Below, piece after piece: positions 44,923 to 54,512 of a DNA stretch of 64,000 bases. The notes under the pieces were generated by a model that was given only the letters and a program-made list of their open reading frames with translations, was not told the DNA's origin and ran no database searches. Within the stretch, counting starts at the first letter, position 1, and every line of letters starts with the position of its first letter. The stretch comes from Brachybacterium sillae (GTDB lineage Bacteria > Actinomycetota > Actinomycetes > Actinomycetales > Dermabacteraceae). Both the position numbers and the translations under genes were made by a program. The stretch is from contig NZ_JAFEUW010000001.1 in assembly GCF_025028335.1 (NCBI RefSeq), positions 992,001 through 1,056,000 of the forward strand, given 5' to 3'.

Positions 44923-45858
44923 CTACGGCGTCCCCGGCTCCCATCCCCTCTCCCGCAGGGCCGCCTCAACTCGTGCCACCGCGGGTCGCGCACCGCGTTG
45001 CATGTCCCGGCTGGTGATCAGGACGACGAGCCACCCCAGTCGCCGGAACCTTTCCGCCCGCAGGATGTCACGGTCTCTCTGCTCGCGGGTCAGGTGGTGG
45101 TCCCCGTCGTATTCGGCCGCCACGCGGAATCGCGGCCACATCATGTCCGGCGTCGGCCCGAGCTCCGCCTCATCCACCGGTTGGTTCAGGACGGGCTCGG
45201 GCAGACCCGCTGCCCGCAGGGCCAGTCGCAGGCGCGTCTCCATCGGCGAATCGGAGCCCACGCGGGCGAGCGCCAACGCCTCTCGAGCACGGGGCCGACC
45301 GATCCCCGGTGTCGCCTCGAGGGCTTGCTCCAACTGGTCGCGGGTCGCGTAGGGCGCGGTGCGACCGCCCTCGTGGCACGCGCGGGGCCGGCGCAGCAGG
45401 TGGTCGGCGATGACGACCAGATCCATGACCGACAGCTCCGAGCCGAGCGAGGCCCACGTCCCCACCCGATCGAGGATCCGCACGCCGTCGCGATGGATCA
45501 CGCGGGTCTCGTCGAGCCGCCGCCGCACCCAACGCACCAGGTCATCACTCTCCCGACGGCTGCTCGGCGGGATCGCGAGAGTCAGCGGCCACGCCGAGAT
45601 CCACCGCGGCAGTGGCATGCCCCAGCACCGGGCCGCGCTCGTCCCGACCACGACCACACTGGGGTCATTTCGGCACAGCGCCTGCGCGACGGCGAGCGGT
45701 CCCGCGGTGAGACCTGCACGGAGATACAGGCCCGTGCGCAGGCGCTGCACGTCACGCGCCAGGAGCCGGTGGGCGGGGATTCCCAGGGACAGGGCATCAA
45801 CGGTCGTGAACACCGGGGAGGGGAGAGCGTCCGGCAGAGGTGTCGGTCGGCGAGCCAT
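44923..45858 (-). CDS. DUF559-type (Vsr-like) endonuclease-domain protein
   Basis: This 311-residue protein has an N-terminal part resembling AbiEi/antitoxin-type winged helices (FTTVDALSLGIPAHRLLARD, LRTGLYLRAG) and a C-terminal DUF559-like PD-(D/E)xK domain. The latter shows SPMETRLRLALRAAGLPEPVLN, FRVAAEYDGDHH, and RDRDILRAERFRRLGW. Such proteins are common and numerous in actinobacteria; function unproven. The ATG at 45858 has GAGACT 6 bases ahead, identical over 15 bases to the start region of the flippase-like gene at 28842. Confidence 0.83.
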   Translation of the reverse strand: MARRPTPLPDALPSPVFTTVDALSLGIPAHRLLARDVQRLRTGLYLRAGLTAGPLAVAQALCRNDPSVVVVGTSAARCWGMPLPRWISAWPLTLAIPPSSRRESDDLVRWVRRRLDETRVIHRDGVRILDRVGTWASLGSELSVMDLVVIADHLLRRPRACHEGGRTAPYATRDQLEQALEATPGIGRPRAREALALARVGSDSPMETRLRLALRAAGLPEPVLNQPVDEAELGPTPDMMWPRFRVAAEYDGDHHLTREQRDRDILRAERFRRLGWLVVLITSRDMQRGARPAVARVEAALRERGWEPGTP

Positions 45859-46013
45859 GGGCCGAGTCTCGGCGCGTCGACAGCGGCGGGGAGGCGCGGA
45901 TCCACAACGCACAGGTCACCGGGACGGGACGGGTTTCCTCCCCACTGCGTCACCGCGGGTCACCCCGGCCTACGCACCCCGGTCCGGCCCACGCACCCCG
46001 GCCCGGCGCAAGA

Positions 46014-46064
46014 GTGGAGGATTTCGTCGGGAATCCGCCCTCGATTCCTCACGAAATCCTCCAC
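46014..46064. repeat. 51-base intergenic palindrome
   Basis: GTGGAGGATTTCGT (46014-46027) is perfectly complementary to ACGAAATCCTCCAC (46051-46064). Inside, GGAATC (46030-46035) pairs with GATTCC (46043-46048), leaving a 7-base loop. The AT content of the arms is unusual here. Direct repeats of CACCCCGGYC type precede it (45961-46000). It lies between the DUF559 gene start and the guaA stop. Confidence 0.85.
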
Positions 46065-46104
46065 GGATCGGGGGCCGGGCGCGCGGGGCCTTGGCCCTGC
46101 GCCG

Positions 46105-47706
46105 TCACTCCCACTCGATGGTGCCCGGCGGCTTGCTCGTCACATCGAGCACGACCCGATTGACCTCGGGGACCTCGTTCGTGATGCGCGTGGAGATCCG
46201 CCCCAGCACCTCGTACGGGAGCTTCGCCCAGTCCGCGGTCATGGCGTCGTCGCTGGTCACGGGCCGCAGCACGATCGGGTGCCCGTACGTGCGTCCGTCG
46301 CCCTGCACGCCGACGGAGCGGACGTCCGCCAGCAGCACCACGGGGCACTGCCAGATCTCGCGGTCCAGCCCGGCGGCGGTCATCTCGGCGCGGGCGATGG
46401 CGTCGGCGCGGCGCAGCACGTCCAACCGCTCCTTCGTCACCTCACCGATGATGCGGATGCCCAGGCCGGGGCCGGGGAACGGCTGGCGCCACACGATCTC
46501 GTCGGGCAGCCCGAGCTCGTGACCCACGGCCCGCACCTCGTCCTTGAACAGGGTGCGCAGGGGCTCGACCAGCTCGAAGGTGAGGTCCTCAGGCAGACCG
46601 CCGACGTTGTGGTGGCTCTTGATGTTCGCCGCGCCCTCACCGCCGCCGGATTCGACGACGTCCGGGTAGAGGGTGCCCTGCACCAGGAAGGCGGTGGCCT
46701 CGGCGTGCGCGTCGGTGCCACTGCCCTCGATCACCCCGCGCTCCCGGAGGATCTCCTCCTGAGCGCGTTCGAAGGTGCGGATGAACTCGCGGCCGATGAT
46801 CTTGCGCTTGGTCTCGGGGTCGGTGACCCCGGCGAGGGCCGCGAGGAACTGCTCGGAGGCGTCGACCACCCGCAGCTGCGCACCGCCGGTGGATTCACCG
46901 AAGGCCTTCTCGATCTGCGCGGACTCGTCCTGCCGCATGAGCCCGTGATCCACGTACACGCAGGTGAGGCGGTCGCCGATGGCGCGCTGCACGAGGGCGG
47001 CGGCCACCGCGGAGTCGACCCCGCCGGAGAGGGCGCAGATGGCGGTGCCGTCACCGATCTGCTCGCGGATCCGCTCGACCTGCTCCTCGATCACGTTGCC
47101 GGTGGTCCACGACGGGTCGATGCCGGCACCGCGGTACAGGAAGTTCCGCAGCACCTCCTGGCCGCGGTCGGAATGCCCGACCTCCGGGTGCCACTGCACG
47201 CCGAACAGGCGCCGCTCGGGGTGCTCGAAGGCGGCCACCGGGCTGCCGGCACTGGTGGCGATGACGCGGAAGCCGCTGGGGGCCTCGGTGACGGAGTCGC
47301 CGTGGCTCATCCACACGTTCTGGTCGAGGTCCTGCCCGTCGAGCAGCACGGAAGCGCCGTCGACGGCCTCGAGCCGGGTGGCGCCGTACTCGCGCACACC
47401 GGTGGGGGCGACGGTGCCGTCGAGCGCCGCGGCCATGGCCTGGAAGCCGTAGCACAGGCCCAGCACGGGCACCCCGGCGTCGAGGATGGCGGGGTCGAGG
47501 CGCGGGGCGCCGTCGGCGTACACGCTGGAGGGGCCGCCGGAGAGGATGATCGCGAGGGGTTCACGCGCCAGGATGTCGGCGGCGTCGGCGGTGTGGGGGA
47601 CGATCTCGGAGTAGACGTCGGCCTCGCGCACGCGCCGCGCGATGAGCTGGGCGTACTGGGCTCCGAAATCGACCACCAGGACGGGGCGCTGGGAAGTCTC
47701 GGTCAC
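46105..47706 (-). CDS. guaA: GMP synthase (glutamine-hydrolysing)
   Basis: This 533-residue enzyme converts XMP to GMP. The N-terminal glutaminase has [10 protein letters not shown] (nucleophile Cys) and [13 protein letters not shown] (His and Glu). The ATP pyrophosphatase has the P-loop [15 protein letters not shown] (about residues 236-250). The C-terminal dimerisation domain ends [11 protein letters not shown], as is usual. The GTG overlaps the DUF3817 stop by 4 bases, and TAGGAT lies 6 bases upstream, so it can be expressed alone or with the upstream genes. Confidence 0.97.
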   Translation of the reverse strand: MTETSQRPVLVVDFGAQYAQLIARRVREADVYSEIVPHTADAADILAREPLAIILSGGPSSVYADGAPRLDPAILDAGVPVLGLCYGFQAMAAALDGTVAPTGVREYGATRLEAVDGASVLLDGQDLDQNVWMSHGDSVTEAPSGFRVIATSAGSPVAAFEHPERRLFGVQWHPEVGHSDRGQEVLRNFLYRGAGIDPSWTTGNVIEEQVERIREQIGDGTAICALSGGVDSAVAAALVQRAIGDRLTCVYVDHGLMRQDESAQIEKAFGESTGGAQLRVVDASEQFLAALAGVTDPETKRKIIGREFIRTFERAQEEILRERGVIEGSGTDAHAEATAFLVQGTLYPDVVESGGGEGAANIKSHHNVGGLPEDLTFELVEPLRTLFKDEVRAVGHELGLPDEIVWRQPFPGPGLGIRIIGEVTKERLDVLRRADAIARAEMTAAGLDREIWQCPVVLLADVRSVGVQGDGRTYGHPIVLRPVTSDDAMTADWAKLPYEVLGRISTRITNEVPEVNRVVLDVTSKPPGTIEWE

Positions 47707-48065
47707 GAGGGAATCCTACGGTCTGCGAGGTCCTCCTCCATGCGGGCGTGGGTCCACCGCTCCCCCACGAACGACAGCACCGGCACCACGCCGAACAGCA
47801 TCAGCAGCAGCATCCGCGGCAGTCCCCAGCGCATCTTCGACCACAGGTCGAAACCGAGCACCACGTACACGAAGTAGATGACCCCGTGGATAGGCGACCA
47901 CATCGACGAGATCCGCTCCCACGTGGGATCCCCCGGCAGTACCAGGTACTTCATCACCATGATCGCCACCAGGATCAGCAGGGCGATGCCCTCGACGATG
48001 CTGGCGACGCGGAACCGTGCGAAGGCGGTGCGCGCGGGGACCGGGTCGATGGGGCGGGTGGTCAT
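47703..48065 (-). CDS. DUF3817-family membrane protein
   Basis: This 120-residue protein has three membrane helices and matches DUF3817 ([41 protein letters not shown]). The family is widespread in actinobacteria, often next to guaA, and is sometimes compared with YdzA or cytochrome-related integral membrane proteins; function unknown. It overlaps SURF1 before it and guaA after it by 4 bases each. GGAGGG precedes the ATG. Confidence 0.88.
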   Translation of the reverse strand: MTTRPIDPVPARTAFARFRVASIVEGIALLILVAIMVMKYLVLPGDPTWERISSMWSPIHGVIYFVYVVLGFDLWSKMRWGLPRMLLLMLFGVVPVLSFVGERWTHARMEEDLADRRIPS

Positions 48066-48802
48066 GAACTGCCCTCCTGGGAGTCGAGGCTGTCGAGGTA
48101 CTGCGTGCGGACGGTGCGCCACCACAGGTACAGGAAGAACCCTCCGAAGAGGATCCACTGCGCGGTGTATCCCACGTTCTGCAGGTTCAGGCCCTGCTGG
48201 AAGGCCGATTCGGCGGCGGGCAGGGGGCGCAGCGGCGAGGCCGGGTCATCCTCGGCGAGGTATCCGGCGTACATGGGGCCGCCCCATTCGTTGACCAGCA
48301 GCTGAGTGGAGATCTCCTGCACGGTGCCGTCGGGGCCGAGGCCGGACTGGGCGGCCTCGGCGGGTTCCAGGCGTGCGGTGAGCGTCACGTCCCCGGTCGG
48401 CGGTGACGGGATCGTCGCGGGGAGGCGGTCCCCCTCAGCGGGGAGCCATCCACGGGCGACGGGGATCACGGCGGTGTCCGCTCCGGGCTGCGGGACCTCG
48501 AGCGCAGTCACCACGATCACGGCGTCCTGCCCGTCGATCCGCCGGCCCGGCACCAGCACCTGACGCGCCGGGTCGAACCGTCCGGTCGCCGTGGTGCGCG
48601 CGCCGACCAGCTCGTTTGTGACCGGGTCCTCGGGCCGCAGGTCGCTGCCGAGCGTGATCTCCCGCACGGGCTGCTCCCGGCCCGTCACCGTCCGCTGCGC
48701 ACGGTCCCACTGCCAGGACGCCAGCAGGCCGCACACCATGGTGGCGGCCAGCATCAGCGCCAGCAGCGCCAGGGAGCGCGGTCGCAGGGCCGTTCGGAGC
48801 AC
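48062..48802 (-). CDS. SURF1-family cytochrome oxidase assembly protein
   Basis: This 246-residue protein has the SURF1 layout: an N-terminal membrane helix (about 10-30, ASWQWDRA), a large outside domain (VLVPGRRIDGQDAVIVVTAL, VARGWLP) and a C-terminal helix (about 210-228, QWILFGGFFLYLWWR). SURF1 helps heme insertion into cytochrome c oxidase subunit I. I start at the GTG at 48802 because TACGAT lies exactly 6 bases upstream; the frame to 50929 is antisense to pta. No oxidase genes are within the window. Confidence 0.87.
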   Translation of the reverse strand: MLRTALRPRSLALLALMLAATMVCGLLASWQWDRAQRTVTGREQPVREITLGSDLRPEDPVTNELVGARTTATGRFDPARQVLVPGRRIDGQDAVIVVTALEVPQPGADTAVIPVARGWLPAEGDRLPATIPSPPTGDVTLTARLEPAEAAQSGLGPDGTVQEISTQLLVNEWGGPMYAGYLAEDDPASPLRPLPAAESAFQQGLNLQNVGYTAQWILFGGFFLYLWWRTVRTQYLDSLDSQEGSS

Positions 48803-48808
48803 CTGACG

Positions 48809-48828
48809 ATCGTACGCGTCGGTACGCT
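48809..48828. promoter_or_regulatory. Divergent leaderless promoters of the SURF1 gene and pta
   Basis: Minus strand TACGAT (48814 to 48809) is 6 bases before the SURF1 GTG; plus strand TACGCT (48823-48828) is 7 bases before the pta GTG. The two starts are only 33 bases apart, so the two genes cannot be transcribed from here at the same time. Confidence 0.65.
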
Positions 48829-48835
48829 GGAGAGC

Positions 48836-50920
48836 GTGTCCCACAGCGTGTACATCGCCAGTCCTGAAGGAAGCACCGGCAAGTCGGCCGTCGCCCTCGG
48901 CGTGCTCGAAGCCCTGATCGCGCGTTCCACCCGCGTGGGGGTGTTCCGCCCCGTCGTGAAATCCGGGGTGGCCCGCGACTATGCGACCGATCTCCTCACC
49001 TCCCACCCGGGGGTCGACCAGACCTACGACGAGGCCCTCGGCGTCGACTCCGCCCTGATGGTGGATGACCCGGAGCGGGCGCAGGAGATCATCCTGGCCC
49101 GCCATGCCGAGCTCTCCCAGCGCTACTCGGCGCTGGTGGTGATCGGCTCCGACTACGACGACGTCGCAAACCCGGCGGAGCTGGCGTTCAACGCCGATGT
49201 GGCGGCGAACCTCGGCGCCCCGGTGGTGATCGTCGTCTCCGGCATGGACCGCAGCCCCGACCAGGTGGCCGCCCTCGCCGACGTCTCCCGCAGCCAGTAC
49301 GTCTCCCACCACGCCACGCCCATCGCCCTGGTGGTGAACCGCGCCGCCCCGGAGTCGCTCGACGCGGTGCGGGAGGCGGTCTCGGAGCGCCTCGGCGGGG
49401 ACCTGCTGGTAGCGGCGCTGCCGGAGAGCCCGGTGGTGATGTCGCCGACCGTCCAGGCCCTCAAGGACGCCGTGGACGGCACCCTGGTGCAGGGCAGCCC
49501 CGAGTGGCTGGGCCGCGTGAGCCTCGGCACCGTGGTGGCGGCCATGAGCCTGCCGAACGTGCTGCGCCGCCTCACGGAGAACTGCACCGTGGTGGCCCCC
49601 GGCGACCGCTACGACCTGCTGCCCGGACTGTTCATGGCGCAGCAGTCGGGCACCTTCCCCACCCTCAGCTCGATCATCCTCACCGGCGGGTACGAGGTGC
49701 CCGATGAGGTCACCCGCCTGATCGCCGGTGTGCAGCAGGACCTGCCGGTGATCTCCAGCGACCTCACCACCTTCGATGCGGCGATCCGCGTGGGCTCGGC
49801 CCGTGGGCGCCTCACCGCCGACAGCCCGCAGAAGCTCGACGCCGCCCGCCGTGTGCTCGCCGAGAACCTCCCGGTGGACGAGCTGCTCGCACGGATCGAC
49901 GTGGCCGAGAGCACCGTGGTGACGCCGCGGATGTTCGAGTTCCAGCTGCTGGGCCGGGCCCGCGGCGCGAAGCAGCGGATCGTGCTGCCGGAGGGCGACG
50001 AGCCGCGGATCCTCGCCGCCGCCGAGTCGCTGCTGGCCCGCGGTGTCGCCGATCTGATCCTGCTGGGTGACGAGACCGCGATCCGGGCACAGGCCTCCCA
50101 GCTGGGTCACGACATCTCCGAGGCTCGGATCGTCTCCCCGCATGACCCGGAGCTGGTGGAGAAGTACGCCGCCGAGTACGCGCGCCTGCGCGCGAAGAAG
50201 GGCGTCACCCTGGAGCAGGCCCGCGAGCGGGTGCAGGACGTCTCCTACTTCGGCACGATGATGGTGCAGATGGGTGAGGCCGACGGCATGGTCTCCGGCG
50301 CCGTCCACTCCACCGCCCACACGATCCGGCCGTCCTTCGAGATCATCAAGACGAAGCCCGACGCGAAGATCGTCTCCTCCGTGTTCCTCATGGCCCTGGA
50401 GGACCGGGTGCTGGTGTACGGCGACTGCGCCGTGAACCCCGATCCGACGGCGGAGCAGCTGGCGGACATCGCCGCCCAGTCCGCGGCCACCGCGCGCCAG
50501 TTCGGCATCGACCCGCGGGTGGCGATGCTGTCGTACTCCACCGGCACCTCCGGTAGCGGGGCGGACGTCGACAAGGTGCGCGAGGCCACCGAGCTGGTGC
50601 GCGCCGCGCGTCCGGAGCTCGACGTGGAGGGTCCGATCCAGTACGACGCTGCGGTCGATGCATCCGTCGCGAAGACGAAGCTGCCGGATTCGGCGGTCGC
50701 TGGACGTGCCACGGTGTTCGTCTTCCCGGATCTGAACACCGGTAACAACACCTACAAGGCCGTGCAGCGCTCCGCCGGTGCCATCGCCATCGGCCCCGTG
50801 CTGCAGGGCCTGAACAAGCCCGTCAACGACCTCTCCCGGGGCGCCCTGGTGGAGGACATCATCAACACCGTGGTCATCACCGCCATCCAGGCGCAGGCCG
50901 CTGATCAGGAGAACGCATGA
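48836..50920 (+). CDS. pta: Phosphate acetyltransferase (long form)
   Basis: This 694-residue enzyme interconverts acetyl-CoA and acetyl phosphate. The N-terminal part is a BioD-like P-loop domain (VYIASPEGSTGKSAVALGVL, residues 5-24) followed by a DRTGG domain (about 215-330). The catalytic C-terminal PTA domain (about 370-690) shows RIVLPEGDEPRILAAAE, SYSTGTSGSG and VFPDLNTGNNTYKA. The long form is usual in actinobacteria. It overlaps ackA by 4 bases; the pair forms the acetate pathway operon. Confidence 0.96.
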   Translation: MSHSVYIASPEGSTGKSAVALGVLEALIARSTRVGVFRPVVKSGVARDYATDLLTSHPGVDQTYDEALGVDSALMVDDPERAQEIILARHAELSQRYSALVVIGSDYDDVANPAELAFNADVAANLGAPVVIVVSGMDRSPDQVAALADVSRSQYVSHHATPIALVVNRAAPESLDAVREAVSERLGGDLLVAALPESPVVMSPTVQALKDAVDGTLVQGSPEWLGRVSLGTVVAAMSLPNVLRRLTENCTVVAPGDRYDLLPGLFMAQQSGTFPTLSSIILTGGYEVPDEVTRLIAGVQQDLPVISSDLTTFDAAIRVGSARGRLTADSPQKLDAARRVLAENLPVDELLARIDVAESTVVTPRMFEFQLLGRARGAKQRIVLPEGDEPRILAAAESLLARGVADLILLGDETAIRAQASQLGHDISEARIVSPHDPELVEKYAAEYARLRAKKGVTLEQARERVQDVSYFGTMMVQMGEADGMVSGAVHSTAHTIRPSFEIIKTKPDAKIVSSVFLMALEDRVLVYGDCAVNPDPTAEQLADIAAQSAATARQFGIDPRVAMLSYSTGTSGSGADVDKVREATELVRAARPELDVEGPIQYDAAVDASVAKTKLPDSAVAGRATVFVFPDLNTGNNTYKAVQRSAGAIAIGPVLQGLNKPVNDLSRGALVEDIINTVVITAIQAQAADQENA

Positions 50921-52125
50921 GCGCCGCATCCATCGTCCTCGTCCTCAACTCCGGCTCCTCCTCGCTGAAGTTCCAGCTGCTCGACCCCACCGACGGCGCG
51001 GTGCGTGCCCGAGGCATCGTCGAGCGCATCGGTCAGGAGCGCGCCTCCGCGAAGATCGCCGCCGGGGACGACGAGCACCGCTGGGAGGGTGCTGCCGCCG
51101 ACCACGTCGCCGCCATGGGCGTGGTGCAGGAGCTCCTGACGCAGGTGGGGCTGTCCCTCACCGACGGGTCGGTGCGGGCGGTCGGGCATCGCGTGGTGCA
51201 GGGCGGGTCCCGGTTCTCCGAGGCCACGCCGATCGACGACGCCGTGCGTGACGCCATCCGGGAGCTGGGCGAGCTCGCGCCGCTGCACAACTATGCGGCG
51301 GTCGACGGGATCGACGCCGCCCGCGCTCTGCTGCCGCAGGTGCCGCATGTGGCGGTGTTCGACACCGCCTTCTTCACCGATCTGCCGGCGGCCGCGCACA
51401 CCTATGCGATCGACCGGGAGGTCGCGGCCGAGCATGCGATCCGCCGGTACGGCGCCCACGGCACCAGCCATCGCTTCGTCTCCGAGGCCACCGCGCAGCT
51501 GCTCGCCGCGCAGGGCCGCGACGTCTCCGACCTGCGGCAGATCGTGCTGCACCTGGGCAACGGCGCCTCCGCCTCGGCGGTGCGCGGCGGCCGCCCGGTC
51601 GACACCTCCATGGGGCTCACCCCCCTGGAGGGCCTGGTGATGGGCACCCGCTCCGGGGACATCGACCCGTCGGTGTACGTCCACCTGAGCCGCCGGGCGG
51701 GGATGTCCCCCGACGAGGTCGACCAGCTGCTGAACAAGCGCTCCGGCATGCTGGGCCTGTGCGGGATGAGCGACTTCCGGGACGTCAGCGAGGCGATCGC
51801 CGCCGGTGACGAGGCCGCGACCCTCGCGATGGAGGTGTACATCCACCGGCTGCGCAAGTACCTGGGCGCCTACACCTTCGTGCTCGGGGGGCTCGATGCC
51901 CTCACCTTCACCGCGGGCATCGGCGAGAACGACGACGAGGTGCGCGAGCGGCTGCTGACCGGCCTGGAGGACCTAGGGATCGTGCTGGACCGGGAGGCCA
52001 ATGCCCGCCGCAGCGGGGAGGCACGGATCATCTCCGCCCCGGAGTCGCGGGTCGTGGTGCTGGTGGTGCCGACGAACGAGGAGCTGGCGATCGCGCGTCA
52101 GGCGGTGGAGGTCATCGGCGCCTGA
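50917..52125 (+). CDS. ackA: Acetate kinase
   Basis: This 402-residue enzyme makes ATP and acetate from acetyl phosphate. Motifs include VLVLNSGSSSLKFQLL at the start, GHRVVQGG, HNYAAVDGI, VFDTAFF, YGAHGTSHRFV and HLGNGASASAV, and TFTAGIGEND near the end. It overlaps pta by 4 bases, so both are translated together. It ends 61 bases before the next gene; that gap holds a weak GTGGGA/TCCCAC hairpin. Confidence 0.97.
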   Translation: MSAASIVLVLNSGSSSLKFQLLDPTDGAVRARGIVERIGQERASAKIAAGDDEHRWEGAAADHVAAMGVVQELLTQVGLSLTDGSVRAVGHRVVQGGSRFSEATPIDDAVRDAIRELGELAPLHNYAAVDGIDAARALLPQVPHVAVFDTAFFTDLPAAAHTYAIDREVAAEHAIRRYGAHGTSHRFVSEATAQLLAAQGRDVSDLRQIVLHLGNGASASAVRGGRPVDTSMGLTPLEGLVMGTRSGDIDPSVYVHLSRRAGMSPDEVDQLLNKRSGMLGLCGMSDFRDVSEAIAAGDEAATLAMEVYIHRLRKYLGAYTFVLGGLDALTFTAGIGENDDEVRERLLTGLEDLGIVLDREANARRSGEARIISAPESRVVVLVVPTNEELAIARQAVEVIGA

Positions 52126-52186
52126 GCGCGTGGGAGGATGAGGGAGTCCCACCGAACCCGCGTCCCGACCGAGGGGGTCCCCACTC

Positions 52187-52801
52187 ATGTCCACCACTCC
52201 TCCGCCCCAGTACCCCGGTGCTCCCGCCCCGCAGTACCAGGCAGGTCCCGCCGCCGCGGCGGCCCCGGCGCCCCGTCGCCGCGGACTCAAGCGGATCATC
52301 TTCGGGTCCCTGGGTCTGGTGGCGAACGCCGTGGGTCTGCTCTTGGTTCCGTTCCTCACCGCGATCATCGGCGCTGTGATCGCCATGAACGGCGCCACCG
52401 CGGTGTCGGCCGGAGCCCCCGGTGCCGAGGTGACCGCGAAGTCGCTGGATCTGGTGTACGTCTACGCCCCGGCCACGGAGGCGGAGAATGCCCAGTGCAC
52501 GGCCTCAGGGGCCGGTGCGACCTTCGAGCCGAGTGTGGCCGACGGCGGATTCTCCAAGACGGTCAACGGCGCTGAGTACGTGGAGATCGGCAGCGTGACC
52601 CCCGCGCGGGCCGGTCAGGTGCAGGTGCTCTGCGAGGGCGTCAGCGACATCGCCATCGCCACGGTGGGTGTCGGTGGTTTCCTCGGCACCTCCCTGCTGA
52701 GCTTCAGCATCCCGATCGTGCTGGGGCTGGTCTCCCTCGGTCTGCTGATCTGGGGCATCATCGCCCGGGTGCGGAGCGGGAAAGCCGCCCAGCGGTTCTG
52801 A
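52187..52801 (+). CDS. Membrane protein with Pro/Gln-rich N-terminus, unknown function
   Basis: This 204-residue protein has a Pro/Gln/Ala-rich N-terminal part (about 1-30), a membrane helix (about 37-65), an outside domain of about 100 residues with two Cys (AQCTA, LCEGV) and a C-terminal helix (about 170-192) with a basic end. The two Cys could form a disulphide. No family assigned. The ATG follows GAGGGGG. Its last 44 bases overlap the end of the convergent GNAT gene. Confidence 0.75.
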   Translation: MSTTPPPQYPGAPAPQYQAGPAAAAAPAPRRRGLKRIIFGSLGLVANAVGLLLVPFLTAIIGAVIAMNGATAVSAGAPGAEVTAKSLDLVYVYAPATEAENAQCTASGAGATFEPSVADGGFSKTVNGAEYVEIGSVTPARAGQVQVLCEGVSDIAIATVGVGGFLGTSLLSFSIPIVLGLVSLGLLIWGIIARVRSGKAAQRF

Positions 52802-53357
52802 GCCGCTCCTCCAGCCCGTCCCGCACCGCCGGCCACTCCGCCGCCAGCACGCTGAAGTAGTCGACGTCCGCGACGGTTCCGTCAGCGGCGGGACGGAAGG
52901 CGCGCAGGGTCCCCTCGTACCGGGCACCCAGACGCAGGATCGCGCGGCGGGAGCGCTCGTTGCGATGATCGCAGCGCAGCGCCACCCGCCCCACCTGCAG
53001 GACCTCGAAGGAATGCTGCATCAGCAGCAGCTTGGCGGTCGGGTTGACGACCCCACCCCGGGCGTCCCGCGCGTAGATGGTGTGGCCGATCTCGGTGCGC
53101 AACCCCGGCGCCACGTCGTACAGCGCGGTGCGGCCGACGAAGCGCCCGTCGAGCTCGACCGCGAGGAACAGGTCCCCTGCGCGGTCCACGAGGTTCTCGA
53201 GGTGGCCGCGCATCGCCGTGTCATCGGAAGGTAGCGGCACGCTCATGCCCGCCCAGGAGTCGGCGTCGACGAGGGCCCGCAGCGCGGCGGCGTCGGCGGC
53301 GGGATCCAGGGGCCGTAGCCGCACCGGACCCCGCGTGAGGGCCAGCTCGTGGCGCAT
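52758..53357 (-). CDS. GNAT-family N-acetyltransferase
   Basis: This 199-residue protein resembles RimJ/RimL-like acetyltransferases: an N-terminal VRLRPLDPAADAAAL, FLAVELDGRFVGRTALYD, LLMQHSFEVLQVGRVALRCDH-type stretch (cut here as RVALRCDHRNERSRRAI), and LGARYEGTLRAF. It may acetylate a protein N-terminus or a small amine. The ATG at 53357 lies 4 bases after the guaB3 stop, so it is probably the last gene of that operon. The longer frame to 53444 would lie within guaB3. Confidence 0.85.
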   Translation of the reverse strand: MRHELALTRGPVRLRPLDPAADAAALRALVDADSWAGMSVPLPSDDTAMRGHLENLVDRAGDLFLAVELDGRFVGRTALYDVAPGLRTEIGHTIYARDARGGVVNPTAKLLLMQHSFEVLQVGRVALRCDHRNERSRRAILRLGARYEGTLRAFRPAADGTVADVDYFSVLAAEWPAVRDGLEERLRTAGRLSRSAPGR

Positions 53358-53361
53358 GCGC

Positions 53362-54474
53362 TCAGACCGTGGTGACGACCTCGATGCGCTGCAGTTCCTT
53401 GAGGTCGGTGTACCCGGTGGTGGCCATGGCGTGCCGCAGCGCACCGATGAGGTTGGTGGTGCCGTCGGCGGCGAGACCGGGACCGAAGAGGATCTGCTCC
53501 AACGGTGCCACGGTGCCGACCTGCACCCGGTGGCCGCGCGGCAGCGTCGGATGGTGGGCCTCGCTGCCCCAGTGGTAACCCCGACCGGGGGCCTCGGCGG
53601 CGCGGGCCAGGGCGGCCCCGACCATCAGCCCGTCGGCGCCGCAGGCGATGGCCTTCACCAGGTCACCCGAGCGGCCGAGACCACCGTCGGCGATCACGTG
53701 CACGTAGCGGCCCCCGGATTCGTCCATGTAGTCGCGGCGGGCGGCGGCCACGTCGGCCACCGCGGTGGCCAGCGGCACGGAGATGCCGAGGGTCTCGCGG
53801 GTGGTCTGGGCGGCGCCGCCGCCGAACCCGACGAGCACGCCGGCGGCGCCGGTCCGCATGAGATGCAGGGCAGCGGTGTAGGTGGCGCAGCCGCCGACGA
53901 TCACCGGCACGTCGAGCTCATAGATGAAGCGCTTGAGGTTCAGCGGTTCGCGACCGCTGGAGACATGCTCCGCGGAGACGGTGGTGCCGCGGATGACGAA
54001 GATGTCGACTCCGGCGTCGATGACGGTGCGGTAGTGCTCCTGGGTGCGCTGCGGCGACAGGGCACCGGCGGCGGTGACCCCGGCCTCGCGCAGCTCCCGG
54101 ATGCGGGCGGTGATCAGCTCCGGCTGGATCGGCGCGGAATACGCCTGGCGCAGGGTCTCGACGACGGAGTCCTCATCGGCGTCGGCGATGGCCTCGAACT
54201 GCGCGGTGGGGTCCTCGTAGCGGGTCCACAGGCCCTCGAGGTCCAGCACCCCGAGGCCGCCGGCGCGGCCGAGGGCAATGGCGGTGGCGGGCGACATCAC
54301 CGAGTCCATGGGGGCGGCGAAGATCGGGATCTCGAACCGGTAGGCGTCGACCTGCCAGGCGGTGGAGACATCCTCGGGGTCGCGTGTGCGCCGGGAGGGC
54401 ACCACGGCGACGTCGTCGAAGGAGTAGCTGCGGCGTCCGCGCTTGTTGCGGCCGATCTCGATCTCGCTCATCAC
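53362..54474 (-). CDS. guaB3: GuaB3-family IMP dehydrogenase-related protein
   Basis: This 370-residue TIM-barrel protein resembles IMP dehydrogenase but has no CBS domains. The expected catalytic SICTT is replaced by GAAQTT, so the nucleophile Cys is missing, as is usual for actinobacterial GuaB3. IFAAPMDSVMSPATAIALGR and HVIADGGLGRSGDLVKAIA mark the phosphate site. It is probably not a true IMP dehydrogenase; role unknown. The GTG at 54474 has TAGACT exactly 6 bases ahead; the next codon is ATG. Confidence 0.93.
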   Translation of the reverse strand: MMSEIEIGRNKRGRRSYSFDDVAVVPSRRTRDPEDVSTAWQVDAYRFEIPIFAAPMDSVMSPATAIALGRAGGLGVLDLEGLWTRYEDPTAQFEAIADADEDSVVETLRQAYSAPIQPELITARIRELREAGVTAAGALSPQRTQEHYRTVIDAGVDIFVIRGTTVSAEHVSSGREPLNLKRFIYELDVPVIVGGCATYTAALHLMRTGAAGVLVGFGGGAAQTTRETLGISVPLATAVADVAAARRDYMDESGGRYVHVIADGGLGRSGDLVKAIACGADGLMVGAALARAAEAPGRGYHWGSEAHHPTLPRGHRVQVGTVAPLEQILFGPGLAADGTTNLIGALRHAMATTGYTDLKELQRIEVVTTV

Positions 54475-54512
54475 GCCTCGAGTCTATCGAGCGGGCCCCC
54501 GCCCGCGGCCCG

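Noticed and set aside
48803-50929. Extension of the SURF1 frame across pta
   Set aside because: Antisense to pta with no membrane-protein or oxidase-assembly features; a leaderless promoter sits directly at 48802.
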